24,277 bases of DNA. It comes from UBA965 sp040396955 (lineage in GTDB: Bacteria > Chloroflexota > Chloroflexia > Chloroflexales > Roseiflexaceae). The notes beneath the pieces were generated by a model, which saw nothing but the letters and a program-made list of their open reading frames with translations, was not told the origin of the DNA and ran no database searches. The translations under genes and the position numbers were made by a program. The DNA lies in contig JBBAWX010000032.1 in NCBI GenBank assembly GCA_040396955.1, positions 1 to 24,277 of the forward strand. Reading direction: 5' to 3'. Below, piece by piece: positions 24,136 through 24,277 of the stretch. Positions within the stretch are counted from its first letter, which is position 1. Every line of letters begins with the position of its first letter.

Positions 24136-24167
24136 TTGTCGATGACAGCGAATGCCGTGATGACTCC

Positions 24168-24277
24168 CTAGGGCTGATTCTCCTCATATACGGCTGCGCC
24201 GATGCGCCCCAGCGTCATCTGGCCATACAGCGGGTCAGCCGGGTCGCCGTGGTACTCCATGCGCACGCGCTCGAAGT
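24168..24277 (-). CDS. Partial CDS: C-terminal end of Chloroflexota-type repeat protein
   Basis: On the minus strand, the last 35 codons of a gene that begins beyond the window read through to a TAG at 24168-24170. The visible residues include FERVRMEYHGDP, then LYGQMTLGRIG, and end EENQP. This FER..EY...LGxIG arrangement matches the module in the secreted protein at 13871-15094 (FEKVRIEY ... VSLGNIG). The protein is therefore probably an extracellular repeat protein of the same group; its size and other domains are unseen. Confidence 0.75.
   Translation of the reverse strand, partial: FERVRMEYHGDPADPLYGQMTLGRIGAAVYEENQP

Larger units (their letters stand above)
23850..24167. other. Intergenic region with repeats upstream of kinase gene
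   Basis: Between the kinase start and the stop of the right-edge gene lie 318 bases. They hold a 6-bp inverted repeat (24046-24062), a 13-bp-period direct repeat (24061-24085) and a terminator hairpin for the edge gene (24101-24135). A 104-codon minus-strand open frame here has no ribosome-binding site or domain and is not called. I could not find a firm promoter for the kinase. Confidence 0.55.

Noticed and set aside
23873..24187. 104-codon minus-strand open frame before the kinase
   Set aside because: It runs through a terminator hairpin and repeats, overlaps the end of the right-edge gene, and has no domain or ribosome-binding site.

Overview
This is a 24.3 kb bacterial chromosomal window with a single 100-N assembly gap at 5007-5106. 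It is gene-dense, moderately GC-rich and has short intergenic spaces. The best taxonomic clue is a pair of proteins carrying an 'FExxRxEY...LGxIG' module that I associate with secreted proteins of Chloroflexota: the signal-peptide protein at 13871-15094 and the cut-off gene at the right edge. I therefore infer a Chloroflexota (Chloroflexia-like) genome with moderate confidence. There is no rRNA, IS element, CRISPR array or phage gene in view.

Layout. (1) 122-5006: an EamA-type exporter, a large STAND-like ATPase/TPR protein with a C-terminal membrane anchor, and a Bcr/CflA-type MFS efflux gene truncated by the gap. (2) 5109-11701, all on the + strand: a Gfo/Idh/MocA protein missing two catalytic residues, a type B carboxylesterase with an intact triad, a two-domain NodB-like deacetylase homologue, a small membrane protein, a phytanoyl-CoA-dioxygenase-family oxygenase and a YgjP-type metallopeptidase. 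(3) 11651-15094: a polytopic GT-C-like membrane protein (- strand) divergent from a secreted repeat protein, with an AT-rich region of mirror-image promoters between them. (4) 15172-19951: a canonical Gfo/Idh/MocA oxidoreductase (- strand) divergent from a + strand run of YCII protein, amidohydrolase, SDR and a CBM9-like protein. (5) 20070-24277: an unknown protein with an acidic linker, a tRNA-Leu(CAG)/tRNA-Gln(CTG) pair with promoter and terminator, a LuxR-type response regulator and a 7TM-type histidine kinase meeting tail to tail, and the 3' end of another repeat-containing protein.

How the genes may work together. Regions 2 and 4 share enzyme types typical of sugar, cyclitol or uronate catabolism: two Gfo/Idh/MocA proteins, an SDR, a metal-dependent amidohydrolase, an esterase, a deacetylase-like protein and an oxygenase. 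They probably handle one or two carbohydrate-derived or esterified substrates in the cytoplasm. No uptake transporter is visible, and the substrate cannot be read from the sequence. The response regulator and kinase are the natural candidate for one signalling pair.

Transcription signals are unusually readable. Many promoters are extended -10 type (TGn followed by TATAAT, TACAAT or similar), and several gene ends carry strong hairpins.
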